Source: Clostridium sp.
GTDB taxonomy: Bacteria; Bacillota; Dethiobacteria; Dethiobacterales; Dethiobacteraceae
Length of the DNA: 52,019 nucleotides
Assembly: GCA_018335695.1 (NCBI GenBank)
Contig: JAGXRV010000002.1
Span: 1 to 52,019, forward strand
Direction: 5' to 3'
How positions within the stretch are numbered: position 1 is the first letter of the stretch; each line of letters begins with the position of its first letter. Below, piece after piece: positions 42,813-52,019 of the stretch. The notes below the pieces were generated by a model, which was not told the origin of the DNA, ran no database searches, and saw nothing but the letters and a program-made list of their open reading frames with translations. The translations under genes were made by a program, and so were the position numbers.

Positions 42813-44156
42813 TTACTTTTTCGCTGCGGCGGCAGCACGCCTAGCCGCAATATCCCCCTTGGACATCCGAATCCACTGCACCAGCGGACGTTTGGAAGGG
42901 CAGATATATGTGCAGCAGCCACATTCAATGCAATCCATGGCGTTATATGCTTCCGCTTTATCATACATGCCTTGCTCGACAGAAGAGCCGATAAACAGGG
43001 GCATAATGCTGACAGGGCAGACATCTACACATTTTGCGCACTTAATACACTGGCGAATGTCATAAATCTGTACTTCCTGTTCGGTTAAGCAAAGAATACC
43101 GGACGTTCCTTTGGTGACAGGCTGGTTCTCCGGTCCCGGCTGCGAAAAGCCCATCATTGGGCCGCCAAGAACCATTTTGCGGATATTAGACTTAAACCCG
43201 CCGCATTGCTCAATCACTTCCTCTAAAGGCGTACCTACCCGCACCAGCATGTTTTTTGGCTCCATAATGCCTGAACCGGTAATTGTCACGTTGCGTTCAA
43301 TCAAGGGCTTGCCGAAACGCACCATGTCTGCAATGGCAATACATGTGCCGGGGTTTTGCACCACACAGCCAACCATGGAAGGCAACCCTCCGGAGGGCAC
43401 TTCGCGATTGGTAAACACTTTAATCAACTGTTTTTCCGCGCCCTGCGGGTACTTCGTATGAAGCGCATGAACTTCGATATCAGGGAAATTGGCTGCAGCT
43501 TTTTTAAGCGCTTCCACCGCATCCGGCTTATTATCCTCAATACCAATCATCCCTTTGGGCGCATTGACAACTTTCATAACTATCTGCAGACCGACGATAA
43601 TATCATCAGGACGCTCGAGCATAGCACGATGATCAGCGGTAAGATAAGGTTCGCACTCGGCTGCGTTAACCAGCACATAATCGATGGCTTGACCCGGTGG
43701 CGGAGAGACTTTTACATGGGTAGGAAATGTGGCTCCTCCCATACCGACAATACCGCCTTCTCGAATCAATTTTTTCAGCTCGTCTACCCCCAACTGCTGC
43801 CAGTTGGGATTTGGCGACACGTCTTCATGCCAAGTATCCTGAAAGTCATTCTCAATGTAAATTGCTTGCACCGGCCTGCCCAACGCCGAATTGCACATTT
43901 CGATCTTTATCACTTTCCCGGAAACACTGGAATGAACCGGGGCTGAAACAAAACCTTTGCTGTCACCAACCTTTTGCCCCATCTTTACCTCATCCCCCAC
44001 AGCCACAAGCGGCTCACAAGGTGCTCCGATATGCTGTGACAGTGGAATAATAGCCACCGCAGGGGGCTTGGCGGGAACGACAGGCTTCTTCTCGGTCGCA
44101 CTTTTAAAGTCGCCGGGATGAACGCCTCCCTTAAACGTCTTAAAGCTCATCTGCAC
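42813..44156 (-). CDS. rnfC: RnfC, NADH-interacting subunit of Rnf complex
   Basis: RnfC binds NAD+/NADH and FMN and carries two [4Fe-4S] clusters. Seen in 447 residues are FKGGVHPGDFK at the start, GMGGATFPTHVKVSPP and YVLVNAAECEPYLTADHRAML (flavin/NAD part), and CIKCAKCVDVCPVSIMP plus CIECGCCTYICPSKRPLV near 370-425. First gene of the operon. Start may be GTG 44156 (GGGGTG upstream) or ATG 44150; the two differ by two residues. Confidence 0.95.
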   Translation of the reverse strand: MQMSFKTFKGGVHPGDFKSATEKKPVVPAKPPAVAIIPLSQHIGAPCEPLVAVGDEVKMGQKVGDSKGFVSAPVHSSVSGKVIKIEMCNSALGRPVQAIYIENDFQDTWHEDVSPNPNWQQLGVDELKKLIREGGIVGMGGATFPTHVKVSPPPGQAIDYVLVNAAECEPYLTADHRAMLERPDDIIVGLQIVMKVVNAPKGMIGIEDNKPDAVEALKKAAANFPDIEVHALHTKYPQGAEKQLIKVFTNREVPSGGLPSMVGCVVQNPGTCIAIADMVRFGKPLIERNVTITGSGIMEPKNMLVRVGTPLEEVIEQCGGFKSNIRKMVLGGPMMGFSQPGPENQPVTKGTSGILCLTEQEVQIYDIRQCIKCAKCVDVCPVSIMPLFIGSSVEQGMYDKAEAYNAMDCIECGCCTYICPSKRPLVQWIRMSKGDIAARRAAAAAKK

Positions 44157-44376
44157 AATTCACCCCTTAAAATAAAAATATTATGACAACTTTTGCTCAA
44201 CACGGGAAAATTCTAGGAAGTTACGAAAATTCCTGCACTGCATCGATTTTTTTCGCCACACTCCGCCACCTATCTTCGCAAGCTAAAATCTTTCACAAAC
44301 ATAAAACTTATTCCACGTGACAGAGAAAATCCCTTCCCCACCCGTAAAAATATATTTTAGCCTGAAAATCATCAAT

Positions 44377-44411
44377 GCCCCTCACCCTACCCTCTCCCAG
44401 AGGGAGAGGGT
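44377..44411. repeat. Dispersed repeat family 2, copy 3
   Basis: CCCTCACCCTACCCTCT plus the palindromic CCCAGAGGGAGAGGGT. Same orientation as the copy at 19647. Two nearby fragments (CCTCACCCTAGCCCTCTTCC at 44420 and 44485) look like degenerate halves. Confidence 0.75.
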
Positions 44412-44513
44412 TTCTCCGTCCTCACCCTAGCCCTCTTCCATTAGCAGAGGTCGGAGGTCGGAGGTCAGAAGCCGGATTCTTTGTCCTCACCCTAGCCCTC
44501 TTCCCAAACCTTT

Positions 44514-44556
44514 CCCTCTCCCTCTGGGAGAGGGTGGAGCGCAGCGAGGGTGAGGG
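44514..44556. repeat. Dispersed repeat family 2, copy 4
   Basis: CCCTCTCCCTCTGGGAGAGGGT followed by a GGAGCGCAGCGAGGGTGAGGG tail; opposite orientation to copy 3, about 100 bp away, so the two could pair. Confidence 0.7.
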
Positions 44557-44597
44557 AAAGTGGGCGTCTGTTCTTAGAGCAAGAGTATCTGCCGCAA

Positions 44598-44626
44598 TAA
44601 AATAGCGCCCCACTCAAAAGGGCGCC
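44598..44626 (-). terminator. Intrinsic terminator after folC
   Basis: Minus strand GCGCCC-ttttgagtg-GGGCGC followed by TATTTTATT, 12 bp past the folC stop. Confidence 0.75.
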
Positions 44627-44637
44627 GAAAATGCTGC

Positions 44638-45942
44638 TTAGCAGGGAAAATATGCTTTTAAAGTTTCTCTTGCTTCACTGATAGTATAGAGGGATCCGGC
44701 GACGCAGAGAGCCTCGTCTGCTTTCAGGTTGGTTAGACCTTTGCCGACTGCGGCAGTGACCGTCTCCGCTACGGACACACTCACCCCCGGCAGAGCGAAA
44801 CGCCTGGCAAACTCTGCCACCAAAATTGGATCGGCGGCTCTGGGATTATCCGGCTTAGTCACAATCAAGCCGGCGGAGGCCAAAGGAACTATCTCCGCCA
44901 AAATCTCCCCAACCGCCTTATCACCCAAGATACCCACCACTAACCGCAACTTTTTCCCGCCCAAAATGCCTGGGAGCGCCCGGCAGAGAGCACGAATCCC
45001 ATCCGGATTATGAGCGCCGTCCACCAGCACCAGCGGATTACGTGAAAAAACTTCCAACCGTCCGGGCCAACAGGTAGCTGCTAACCCTCGCCGCACAGCA
45101 GCTTCAACAAAAGGCTCAGGCAGCAGCTCGCGGACAGCCAGAGCAAGCGCTGCATTGCGCACCTGATGTTGTCCAAGCATAGCAATCCGCAGACCTTTTA
45201 ACTCACGCCATGGGCTCTGATAATCAAAAATCTGCCCGTCTAAAGTTGCGCCGACAGGTTTACAGCGTAATTCCCCGTCCATTTCATACAATCTCGCACC
45301 GCGTTCCCGGGCAATCCGCCGAAAGACGCTTAACGCCTGCACGTTTTCCGCTGCAGTGACTATAGCGGTAGCGGGCTTAATGATTCCGGCTTTCTCATAA
45401 GCAATCTCTTCGATAGTTTCGCCTAATATCTGGGTATGCTCCAGCGCGATATTAGTAATAGCACAAACGACCGGCTCTATTACATTAGTAGCATCAAGAC
45501 GACCGCCCAGACCAACTTCCACCACTACCCAGTCCGGCTGCTCCTCAGCAAAATACTTAAAGGCAAGCGCAGTGACGACTTCAAACTCTGTAGGCTGCCC
45601 CAAATCCGTGCCGGCTACAGCCTCAACCTGCAGCCTTACTTCCGTAGTCAGCGCCGCCAGACGCTCCCGGCTGATATCGGCACCGTTAATCGCCATACGG
45701 TTAGTAAATGCTTCCAGGTAAGGCGAAGTGTAAAGCGCCACTCTCTTTCCCTCGTTCTCCAGCATAGAGGCAAGAAATGCGGCAGTAGACCCTTTGCCGT
45801 TCGTGCCGGCAATATGAACACAGCGCAATCTCTTCTGGGGATCGCCAAGCCTCTCTAACAGCGCCTTAATTCGCTCCAAACCCGGGTTAATGCCGAAACG
45901 GTAAAGGCTGTGAATCCAAGCCAGTGCTTCCGCGTAGTTCAT
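44638..45942 (-). CDS. folC: Folylpolyglutamate / dihydrofolate synthase FolC
   Basis: FolC adds glutamates to folates and, in the bifunctional form, makes dihydrofolate from dihydropteroate. The Mur-ligase-like P-loop HIAGTNGKGSTAAFL is near residue 45, followed by SPYLEAFTNRMAIN, TEFEVVTALAF, GLGGRLDATNVI and the C-terminal VDGAHNPDGIRAL. I use the ATG at 45942, the usual family start; GTG 45954 is an alternative. It follows valS by 26 bp, as in Bacillus. Confidence 0.94.
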   Translation of the reverse strand: MNYAEALAWIHSLYRFGINPGLERIKALLERLGDPQKRLRCVHIAGTNGKGSTAAFLASMLENEGKRVALYTSPYLEAFTNRMAINGADISRERLAALTTEVRLQVEAVAGTDLGQPTEFEVVTALAFKYFAEEQPDWVVVEVGLGGRLDATNVIEPVVCAITNIALEHTQILGETIEEIAYEKAGIIKPATAIVTAAENVQALSVFRRIARERGARLYEMDGELRCKPVGATLDGQIFDYQSPWRELKGLRIAMLGQHQVRNAALALAVRELLPEPFVEAAVRRGLAATCWPGRLEVFSRNPLVLVDGAHNPDGIRALCRALPGILGGKKLRLVVGILGDKAVGEILAEIVPLASAGLIVTKPDNPRAADPILVAEFARRFALPGVSVSVAETVTAAVGKGLTNLKADEALCVAGSLYTISEARETLKAYFPC

Positions 45943-45968
45943 AACGCCAATCACGCCCCTGTTCCCGC

Positions 45969-48614
45969 TTACCGTAAACTTTCCAGGCGGGTATTAACCT
46001 TCTCCCATTTCAACCGATAGCCCTCGGCCTTAATACGTTCCTCCGCCACCACATCTTGCGGTGCTTTTGCCAGAAAACCAGGATTATTTAGCTTCCCTTC
46101 CAGGCGATTCAGTTCACCGGCCAATCTCTGCAGTTCTTTTTCCAACCGCCCAATTTCCTGCGCTAAATCAATCAAACCGCTTAGCGGCAGGTAAATATCT
46201 ATATCTCCCACTACTGCGGTCACCGCTTGCCTGGGTTTTTCAGGCAAGGCAAGCGTAACCACCGCCTCTTCAAGTCCCGCCAGTCTTTGCAGCATAGCAA
46301 TCCCTTCAGTCAGCGCAGCGGCAGAACTTTGGCTTCCGGCATGCAGAACTACCCGCACCTTCTTGCCCGGCGGGAGTTGCACCTCACTGCGCAGATAACG
46401 GATGGCACGCGTCACTGCCATGAGAATATTCATGCGGTTGTGAGCTTCCGGAAATACCAGCAAATCATCGTATTCCGGCCAGGCAGCAAGCACAATACTG
46501 CCGCCGCCATGGGGAAGTTTCCGACGTATTTCTTCCGTAATAAAAGGCATAAAAGGATGCAGCAGCCTTAGCGTCCTCTCCAGCACATAGCTTAAAACAG
46601 ACCGAGCTGTCTGTTTTTGCTCAGCCCCTTCCGCCCCATAGAGCGGAATTTTAGCCATTTCGATATACCAGTCGCAGTAATCGCTCCACAAAAATTCATA
46701 AATGGTCTTGGCTGCTTCCCCCAGCTCATAGCGCTCCATCAGCCGGTTAACCTGTTCTACCGTCTCGTTGTAACGGTGCAAAATCCAGCGATCGGCATCG
46801 GTGAGGTTGCCGGCAAGCATCACTTGCTCCGCCGACAGATTATCAAGATTCATCAGCACAAAACGGGAAGCATTCCAGATTTTGTTGGCAAAATTACGGC
46901 TGTTCTCCACATTTTCCAGTCGAAAACGCTGGTCGTTGCCAGGTGCCTGTCCGGTAATTAAAGTGAAACGCAAAGTATCGGCTCCGTATTGCTCAATAAT
47001 TTCCAAAGGGTCGACGCCGTTGCCGAGGGACTTGCTCATTTTCCTTCCCTGCTCGTCCCGCACCAAGCCATGGATATAAACAGTCTGAAAAGGGATTTCC
47101 TTCATAAACTGCAGCCCCATAAAAATCATGCGCGCCACCCAAAAATAGATAATATCATAGCCGGTGACAAGCACATTTGTAGGGTAAAAATGAGCCAAAT
47201 CATCAGTTCTATCCGGCCAGCCCAAAGTTGAAAAGGGCCAGAGCGCAGAAGAAAACCAAGTGTCCAGCACATCCTCATCCTGGAACAACTCATTGCTTTG
47301 ACAATGCGGGCAGGAGATGACCTCTGCTCTTGAAACAATCGTCTCGCCGCAAGCGCAATACCATGCGGGAATACGGTGTCCCCACCAAATTTGACGGGAA
47401 ATGCACCAATCGCGGATATTCTCCACCCAGTTAAGATAAGTTCTGGTAAAGCGCTCCGGCACAAAGCGGATTTCACCGCTTTTCACCTTAGCAATAGCCG
47501 GCTCGGCAAGCGGCTTCATTCGTACAAACCACTGCTTTGACAAAAGCGGCTCAATTACAGTCTGACAACGCTGACAATGACCCAGCGTGTGGGCATGTCC
47601 CACCGACTCCAGCAGCAAACCTGCCTTTTCCAGGTCAGCCACCACTTGCTCCCTTGCCGCAAAGCGGTCAAGCCCGGCGTATACTCCAGCTTCTTTCGTC
47701 ATCGTACCGTCAGCAGCAATCACTACCACCGTCGGCAAATTGTGGCGGGCAGCCAAAGCAAAATCATTGGCGTCATGAGCAGGCGTAATTTTTACTGCCC
47801 CGCTGCCAAACTCAGGGTCAACATACTCATCGGCCACTACAGGGATTAGCCGCCCAAGCAGCGGCAGCATCACCTGCTTGCCGATAAAGCGGGTATAGCG
47901 TGAATCTTCCGGATGGACAGCAACAGCCGTATCACCAAGCATAGTTTCCGGGCGGGTGGTAGCCACAACAATATAGCCTTCACCGTCCGCCAACGGATAA
48001 CGAATAAAAGTCAACTTTCCTTCTTTATCCTCGTGCTCCACTTCAATATCAGAAAGAGCGGTATGACAGCGGGGACACCAATTGATGATATAGTCTCCCC
48101 GATAAATCAGCCCCTGCTCATAGAGAGAAACAAATACTTCCCGCACTGCCCGGGAGCAGCCCTCATCCATAGTAAAGCGCTCTCTTGACCAGTCACAGGA
48201 AACACCCAGCTTTTGCAACTGCTTAGTGATCCGCCGGTGATATTCTTCCTTCCAGCCCCAGACCCGTTCTATGAATTTCTCCCGCCCCAACTCATAACGA
48301 GAGATTCCTTCTTCAGCCAAATGTTCTTCCACTTTAATCTGTGTCGCGATTCCGGCATGGTCGGAACCGGGCAGCCAAAGTGTGTCAAAACCCTGCATGC
48401 GTTTGCGGCGGATCAAAATATCCTGGATGGTATTGTCAAGCGCATGGCCCATATGTAAAGAGCCTGTCACATTAGGAGGAGGAATGACAATAGTAAATGT
48501 CGCTTTTCCCGGATCCCCCGGGGCGCGAAAATAATTGTGAGCCAGCCACTCCTGATAAAGCCTGTCTTCCACCTCTGCGGGAGCATAGACCGGCGCCATC
48601 TCTTTCTCTTTCAT
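45969..48614 (-). CDS. valS: Valyl-tRNA synthetase
   Basis: Charges tRNA-Val. The 881-residue class I synthetase has HIGH-type HMGH at 54-57 (GSLHMGHALDN), KMSKS in GRKMSKSLGNGVDP, a large editing domain between, a zinc-like CxxC region (CACGETIVSRAEVISCPHC), the anticodon-binding domain and a C-terminal coiled coil (about 815-878). The start ATG has AAGGAGG upstream. No T-box leader was seen, which is notable because many Firmicutes valS genes have one. Confidence 0.96.
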   Translation of the reverse strand: MKEKEMAPVYAPAEVEDRLYQEWLAHNYFRAPGDPGKATFTIVIPPPNVTGSLHMGHALDNTIQDILIRRKRMQGFDTLWLPGSDHAGIATQIKVEEHLAEEGISRYELGREKFIERVWGWKEEYHRRITKQLQKLGVSCDWSRERFTMDEGCSRAVREVFVSLYEQGLIYRGDYIINWCPRCHTALSDIEVEHEDKEGKLTFIRYPLADGEGYIVVATTRPETMLGDTAVAVHPEDSRYTRFIGKQVMLPLLGRLIPVVADEYVDPEFGSGAVKITPAHDANDFALAARHNLPTVVVIAADGTMTKEAGVYAGLDRFAAREQVVADLEKAGLLLESVGHAHTLGHCQRCQTVIEPLLSKQWFVRMKPLAEPAIAKVKSGEIRFVPERFTRTYLNWVENIRDWCISRQIWWGHRIPAWYCACGETIVSRAEVISCPHCQSNELFQDEDVLDTWFSSALWPFSTLGWPDRTDDLAHFYPTNVLVTGYDIIYFWVARMIFMGLQFMKEIPFQTVYIHGLVRDEQGRKMSKSLGNGVDPLEIIEQYGADTLRFTLITGQAPGNDQRFRLENVENSRNFANKIWNASRFVLMNLDNLSAEQVMLAGNLTDADRWILHRYNETVEQVNRLMERYELGEAAKTIYEFLWSDYCDWYIEMAKIPLYGAEGAEQKQTARSVLSYVLERTLRLLHPFMPFITEEIRRKLPHGGGSIVLAAWPEYDDLLVFPEAHNRMNILMAVTRAIRYLRSEVQLPPGKKVRVVLHAGSQSSAAALTEGIAMLQRLAGLEEAVVTLALPEKPRQAVTAVVGDIDIYLPLSGLIDLAQEIGRLEKELQRLAGELNRLEGKLNNPGFLAKAPQDVVAEERIKAEGYRLKWEKVNTRLESLR

Positions 48615-48650
48615 TTAAAAGCCTCCTTACAGGGTCACATTTCTTTCATA

Positions 48651-48680
48651 AATATATCTGACTGTCCCTGCCCATGTCAA
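48651..48680 (-). promoter_or_regulatory. Candidate promoter for valS-folC
   Basis: Minus strand TTGACA, an 18-base spacer and TATATT, about 36 bases before the valS start. Confidence 0.65.
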
Positions 48681-48710
48681 GAATCCAGCCCGCATCTTCA
48701 TACTGGAAGT

Positions 48711-48738
48711 CGGGGGTGCCCGTTAGGGCGGGGTGGTC
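48711..48738. repeat. Fragment of dispersed repeat family 1
   Basis: GGGGGTGCCCGTTAGGGCGGGGTGGTC matches the core of copies A and B with GTTA in place of GCAA in the loop. It lies between engB and valS. Confidence 0.7.
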
Positions 48739-48740
48739 AC

Positions 48741-48776
48741 AACAACAAAACCGCCCCCGCCTAACCAGGAGCGGTT
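48741..48776 (-). terminator. Intrinsic terminator after engB
   Basis: Minus strand AACCGC-t-CC...GG-GGGCGGTT hairpin followed by TTGTTGTTGT, 20 bp past the engB stop. Confidence 0.7.
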
Positions 48777-48796
48777 CTGCCTAAATGTTACGCCGC

Positions 48797-49381
48797 TTAA
48801 GAAATATACTGCGCAATCATTTTCCAAAGGGCTTCTTTGCCCTCACCGGTCTTAGCTGAGTAGGGAATTACAGGACCATCAGCGCCAAGACCCAAGCCGG
48901 TCCGAATCTGGTTAATATGCTTAGCCCTGTTGCCCCGGGAAATCTTATCTGCTTTGGTAGCGACAATCACTGTCGGTCGGTTATAATGAATCAGCCACTT
49001 ATACAACGCCAAATCATCAGCAGTAGGCAGATGACGCAAATCCACGAGCTGCACCACCAGCCGCAATTCTTGACGCTGCGCCAAATACGCTTCAATCAAC
49101 TGTCCCCATTGTTCCTTCATCTGTTTGGAAACGCGGGCAAAGCCGTAGCCAGGCAAATCTACAAAATGAAAAGCTTCGTTGACTAAAAAGAAATTAATCA
49201 GACGAGTCTTGCCCGGGGTTGCGCTCGTCATCGCTAACTGCTTACGATTTAGCAGCGAATTAAGCAAGGAGGACTTCCCCACGTTAGAACGGCCGGCAAA
49301 AGCAATCTCCGCCAGGCCGCCGGGGACAAACTGATCCGTTTTTGCCGCACTAAGCACAAAAGACGCGGTTTTAACTTTCAT
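48797..49381 (-). CDS. engB: Ribosome biogenesis GTPase EngB (YihA/YsxC)
   Basis: EngB takes part in 50S assembly. The 194-residue protein has Walker [15 protein letters not shown]2 TPGKTR, G3 [11 protein letters not shown]4 ATKADK and G5 SAKTGEGK. Start ATG 49381 is chosen because the protein then begins [14 protein letters not shown] as is typical; a longer frame from 49438 would extend into lon. It overlaps the end of lon by 11 bp, the usual lon-engB arrangement. Confidence 0.95.
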   Translation of the reverse strand: MKVKTASFVLSAAKTDQFVPGGLAEIAFAGRSNVGKSSLLNSLLNRKQLAMTSATPGKTRLINFFLVNEAFHFVDLPGYGFARVSKQMKEQWGQLIEAYLAQRQELRLVVQLVDLRHLPTADDLALYKWLIHYNRPTVIVATKADKISRGNRAKHINQIRTGLGLGADGPVIPYSAKTGEGKEALWKMIAQYIS

Positions 49382-51698
49382 CTTCTTTTTCCGCCAGCGC
49401 ATATGCCAGCACTTGATCCATATGCTCCACAAAGACAAACTCCAATTTGCGACTGACGTTTTCCGGAATTTCGCTGAGATCTTTCTTGTTTTCGGCAGGA
49501 AGAATTACTTTTTTGATTCCGGCTCGGTGAGCAGCCAGCACCTTTTCTTTTACCCCGCCGATGGGAAGAACTCGGCCGCGCAGCGTAATTTCTCCCGTCA
49601 TCGCAACGGTACGTCTGGAGGGTCGTTGCGTCAGCGCAGAGACAAGCGCCGCAGCCATCGTAATTCCGGCAGAGGGGCCGTCTTTTGGAATGGCACCCTC
49701 GGGAATGTGGATATGAATATCATAAGTTTCGTAAAAATCCTCATTGATTCCTAATTGGCCGGTTCTGGTGCGAATATAAGAGAGCGCTGCCTGAGCAGAT
49801 TCACGCATTACATCACCCAGCTTACCGGTCAGCAGCAGTTTACCTTTCCCTTTCATCAGCGTTACTTCAATCACCAAGGTATCGCCGCCTGCCTCCGTCC
49901 AAGCCAAGCCGGTAGCTACCCCTGTCTCATCTTCCTTTTCCGCAAGACCAAAGCGATAGCGAGGAATACCCAAATATTTATGGAGATTTTGCACCGTGAT
50001 GGCCGACCGTTCCTTTTTATCGCGCACAACTTCCTTAGCCGTTTTGCGGCAGAAGGAAGCAATCTGCCGTTCCAGGCTGCGCACACCGGCTTCACGCGTA
50101 TACTGGCGAATAATTTTACGCAATGTTTTTTCAGAAACAGTAAGATTCTCTTTACTTAAACCATGCTCTTTCAACTGCTTTGGCAGCAAAAACCGTTCGG
50201 CAATATTCACTTTTTCTTCCTCAGTATACCCGGGAATATAAATGGTTTCCATCCTGTCCAATAGCGGCTGAGGAATATTGTAAAGCGTGTTGGCAGTAGT
50301 AATAAACATTACATTGGAAAGATTAAAGGGAATCTCAATGTAATGGTCGGAGAAAGTATTATTCTGTTCGGGGTCCAAAACTTCAAGGAGAGCTGCGGAG
50401 GGATCCCCACGAAAATCAGTCGACATCTTATCAATTTCATCAAGCAGAAACACAGGGTTCTGCGACTTAGCCTGACGCATTCCTTGGATAATCCGGCCCG
50501 GCATTGCTCCCACATAAGTGCGTCGATGTCCGCGGATTTCCGCTTCATCCCGCACTCCGCCAAGTGAGATGCGTACAAAGTTGCGCTCCAGCGAGCGGGC
50601 AATAGAACGCGCAAGCGATGTTTTTCCCACACCCGGAGGGCCGACCAGGCAAATAATCGGACCTTTTAGTTTTTGCGCCAGTTGCCTCACAGCCAAATAC
50701 TCGATGATGCGCTCTTTTACTTTCGTTAAACCGTAATGGTCCTCATCTAAAATTTGCTCTGCCATATTCAAATCCAGTCTGTCCTCAGTCTGCAGTGACC
50801 AAGGCAACGCCAAAATCCAATCTAAATAATTGCGGATAACTACCGCTTCCGCCGCCGCCTGCGGCATTTTCTCCAGGCGCTCTACTTCTTTTAACGCCTT
50901 TTCCGACACTTCCTCCGGCAAATTAGCTTCGGTAATTTTTTCCCTGTACTCGTCTGCCTCAGCCATGCGCTCATCTTTTTCACCCAGCTCTTTCTGGATG
51001 GCCTTCATCTGCTCACGCAGATAATATTCTTTCTGCGTGCGCTCCATCTGCTTGCGCACACGCAAATTGATTTTACGTTCAATTTCCAAAACTTCCATCT
51101 CATGACCCAAAATCTCAAGAAGCTTGCTCAGACGGTCTTTCGGTAACGTGGCCTCTAAAATTTGCTGCTTCTGCTCTACTTTCAAGGTGAGATGGGAACT
51201 GATGATATCAGCCATTCTGCCCGGCTCTTCAATACCGGCTACCATTACCAAAGTCTCGGGTGGAATTTTTTTGCTCAGCTTAATATATTGCTCAAATTGA
51301 TAAGTCACACTGCGCATTAAAGCTTCCACTTCAATGCTCTTTGAAATATCCTCCGGAACTTCTTCCGCATGCACCTTAAAAAAGGGGTCGGCATCCACAA
51401 AATCGCGCACATAAGCGCGAGACAGCCCTTCCACCAAAACCCGGATGGTGCCGCCAGGCAGTTTAAGCATCTGCTTAATTTGCGCGATGGTACCCATGGA
51501 ATAAATATCCTCCGGAGTCGGGTCATCGACTCTGGCTTCTTTCTGAGTGACAAGCAGAACTTTATTATCATCCACCATAGCCTGCTCCAATGCGCTAACC
51601 GAGCGTTCCCGGCCAACATCTAAGTGCAGAACCATATTGGGAAAAACCAGTATACCTCGTAGTGGCAGTAGCGGTAGAATTTTTGTTTTTTCAGCCAC
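49371..51698 (-). CDS. lon: ATP-dependent protease Lon
   Basis: Lon degrades misfolded and regulatory proteins. The 775-residue product has an N-terminal substrate domain (to about 205), a coiled coil (about 210-275), the AAA+ module with Walker [10 protein letters not shown] and Walker [11 protein letters not shown], and the protease domain with catalytic Ser in [12 protein letters not shown] and Lys in [14 protein letters not shown]. The start is taken as GTG 51698, since GGAGGGGA lies upstream; ATG 51713 would have its site too close. Upstream lies a 23-bp tandem array and no clear CIRCE or CtsR box. Confidence 0.96.
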   Translation of the reverse strand: MAEKTKILPLLPLRGILVFPNMVLHLDVGRERSVSALEQAMVDDNKVLLVTQKEARVDDPTPEDIYSMGTIAQIKQMLKLPGGTIRVLVEGLSRAYVRDFVDADPFFKVHAEEVPEDISKSIEVEALMRSVTYQFEQYIKLSKKIPPETLVMVAGIEEPGRMADIISSHLTLKVEQKQQILEATLPKDRLSKLLEILGHEMEVLEIERKINLRVRKQMERTQKEYYLREQMKAIQKELGEKDERMAEADEYREKITEANLPEEVSEKALKEVERLEKMPQAAAEAVVIRNYLDWILALPWSLQTEDRLDLNMAEQILDEDHYGLTKVKERIIEYLAVRQLAQKLKGPIICLVGPPGVGKTSLARSIARSLERNFVRISLGGVRDEAEIRGHRRTYVGAMPGRIIQGMRQAKSQNPVFLLDEIDKMSTDFRGDPSAALLEVLDPEQNNTFSDHYIEIPFNLSNVMFITTANTLYNIPQPLLDRMETIYIPGYTEEEKVNIAERFLLPKQLKEHGLSKENLTVSEKTLRKIIRQYTREAGVRSLERQIASFCRKTAKEVVRDKKERSAITVQNLHKYLGIPRYRFGLAEKEDETGVATGLAWTEAGGDTLVIEVTLMKGKGKLLLTGKLGDVMRESAQAALSYIRTRTGQLGINEDFYETYDIHIHIPEGAIPKDGPSAGITMAAALVSALTQRPSRRTVAMTGEITLRGRVLPIGGVKEKVLAAHRAGIKKVILPAENKKDLSEIPENVSRKLEFVFVEHMDQVLAYALAEKEDES

Positions 51699-51825
51699 AC
51701 GTCTCCCCTCCATTCCTCAATTCACCAACCTAGATATTTATTCGCCCACCGTCAAGAATTTTCCTTTTTCTGCTCAAAATCTTTAACTTCCCTGAAAATC
51801 AGACAAAAATCTCAGTCTTCCCATA

Positions 51826-52019
51826 AATTCCCTCTCACTTGCTCCACTAATTCCCTCTCCCTTGCTCCACCAATTCCCTCTCACTTGCTCCACCAATTCC
51901 CTCTCACTTGCTCCACCAATTCCCTCTCCCTCGCTCCACTAATTCCCTCTCACTTGCTCCACTAATTCCCTCTCACTTGCTCCACTAATTCCCTCTCACT
52001 TGCTCCACTAATTCCCTCT
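51826..52019. repeat. 23-bp tandem array upstream of lon, cut by the window edge
   Basis: Units start at 51826, 51849, 51872 and continue every 23 bp, at least 8.4 copies. Each is AATTCCCTCTCACTTGCTCC plus ACT or ACC, with a few C/T and A/C changes between copies. 23 is not a multiple of three, so it is not a coding repeat; the strands are strongly purine/pyrimidine biased. It has no unique spacers, so it is not CRISPR. Confidence 0.95.

Larger units (their letters stand above)
44157..44597. other. Intergenic gap upstream of rnfC
   Basis: No gene. 44157-44370 is AT-rich and should hold the rnf promoter, though I see only weak boxes (CATAAT near 44181). 44375-44560 is packed with family 2 repeats and short direct repeats, including TCGGAGG units at 44451-44466. 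Confidence 0.55.

Noticed and set aside
44181-44210. Sigma-A promoter right before rnfC
   Set aside because: The CATAAT and TTCCCG boxes are too poor to call; the true promoter is probably in 44160-44370 but not identified.
48615-48796. T-box riboswitch upstream of valS
   Set aside because: The conserved AGGGTGG-type T-box and specifier stem are not visible; only a promoter, a repeat fragment and the engB terminator are present.
51699-51825. CIRCE or CtsR operator upstream of lon
   Set aside because: No GGTCAAA direct repeat and no CIRCE inverted repeat is found; only a weak TTGACG-N17-TAGGTT.
51826-52019. CRISPR array
   Set aside because: Units are contiguous with no unique spacers and there are no cas genes.

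Overview
The window comes from the chromosome of an endospore-forming, low-to-moderate G+C Firmicute, most likely an anaerobic clostridium of the Peptococcaceae/Dethiobacter kind. The sporulation genes (spo0B, spoIVFA, spoIVFB), the order radC-mreBCD-pbp2-minCDE-rodA-spoIVFAB followed by the TIGR03960/TIGR03936 pair and RNase G, and a clostridial rnfCDGEAB cluster point there. The genus assignment is inference. Every convincing gene lies on the minus strand, so transcription runs from high to low coordinates.

Layout from the left. 1-1309 has no gene but holds a dispersed repeat and a tRNA-like 3' fragment. 1310-1914 is a Doc-type toxin with an AbrB-like antitoxin whose expected start codon is missing. 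About 2070-3590 is an insertion sequence with an intact DDE transposase. 3880-7072 is a four-gene unit: response regulator, sensor kinase, lipoprotein and secreted coiled-coil protein. 7125-15124 carries rsfS, an LCP-like protein, yqeK, an RRM protein, nadD, obg, spo0B, rpmA, prp, rplU and RNase G. 15142-28827 holds the radical-SAM pair, spoIVFB/spoIVFA, rodA, minEDC, pbp2, mreDCB, radC and maf. 28848-30473 has a Gx-family transporter and a membrane-anchored ApbE flavin transferase. 30562-38898 is moaC followed by a ten-gene Mrp/Mbh-type cation/proton antiporter operon. 39031-44156 is a complete Rnf complex. 44638-51698 contains folC, valS, engB and lon. A 23-bp tandem array runs off the right edge.

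Functional logic. Most of the window is housekeeping: ribosome maturation and processing, cell shape and division, sporulation and protein quality control. The bioenergetic part is the most distinctive. The Rnf complex couples ferredoxin:NAD+ electron flow to Na+ or H+ export. It sits directly upstream of an Mrp/Mbh antiporter that exchanges Na+ and H+, and the ApbE protein could attach the covalent FMN that RnfG and RnfD need.

The strongest oddities are a run of six 25-residue repeats at the C-terminus of the NuoL/MrpA-like antiporter subunit, placed before its last membrane helix; an RnfG with two FMN-binding domains; an antitoxin with a lost start; a degenerate LCP protein; and several families of intergenic repeats that supply a ribosome binding site for apbE and the last codons of pbp2.
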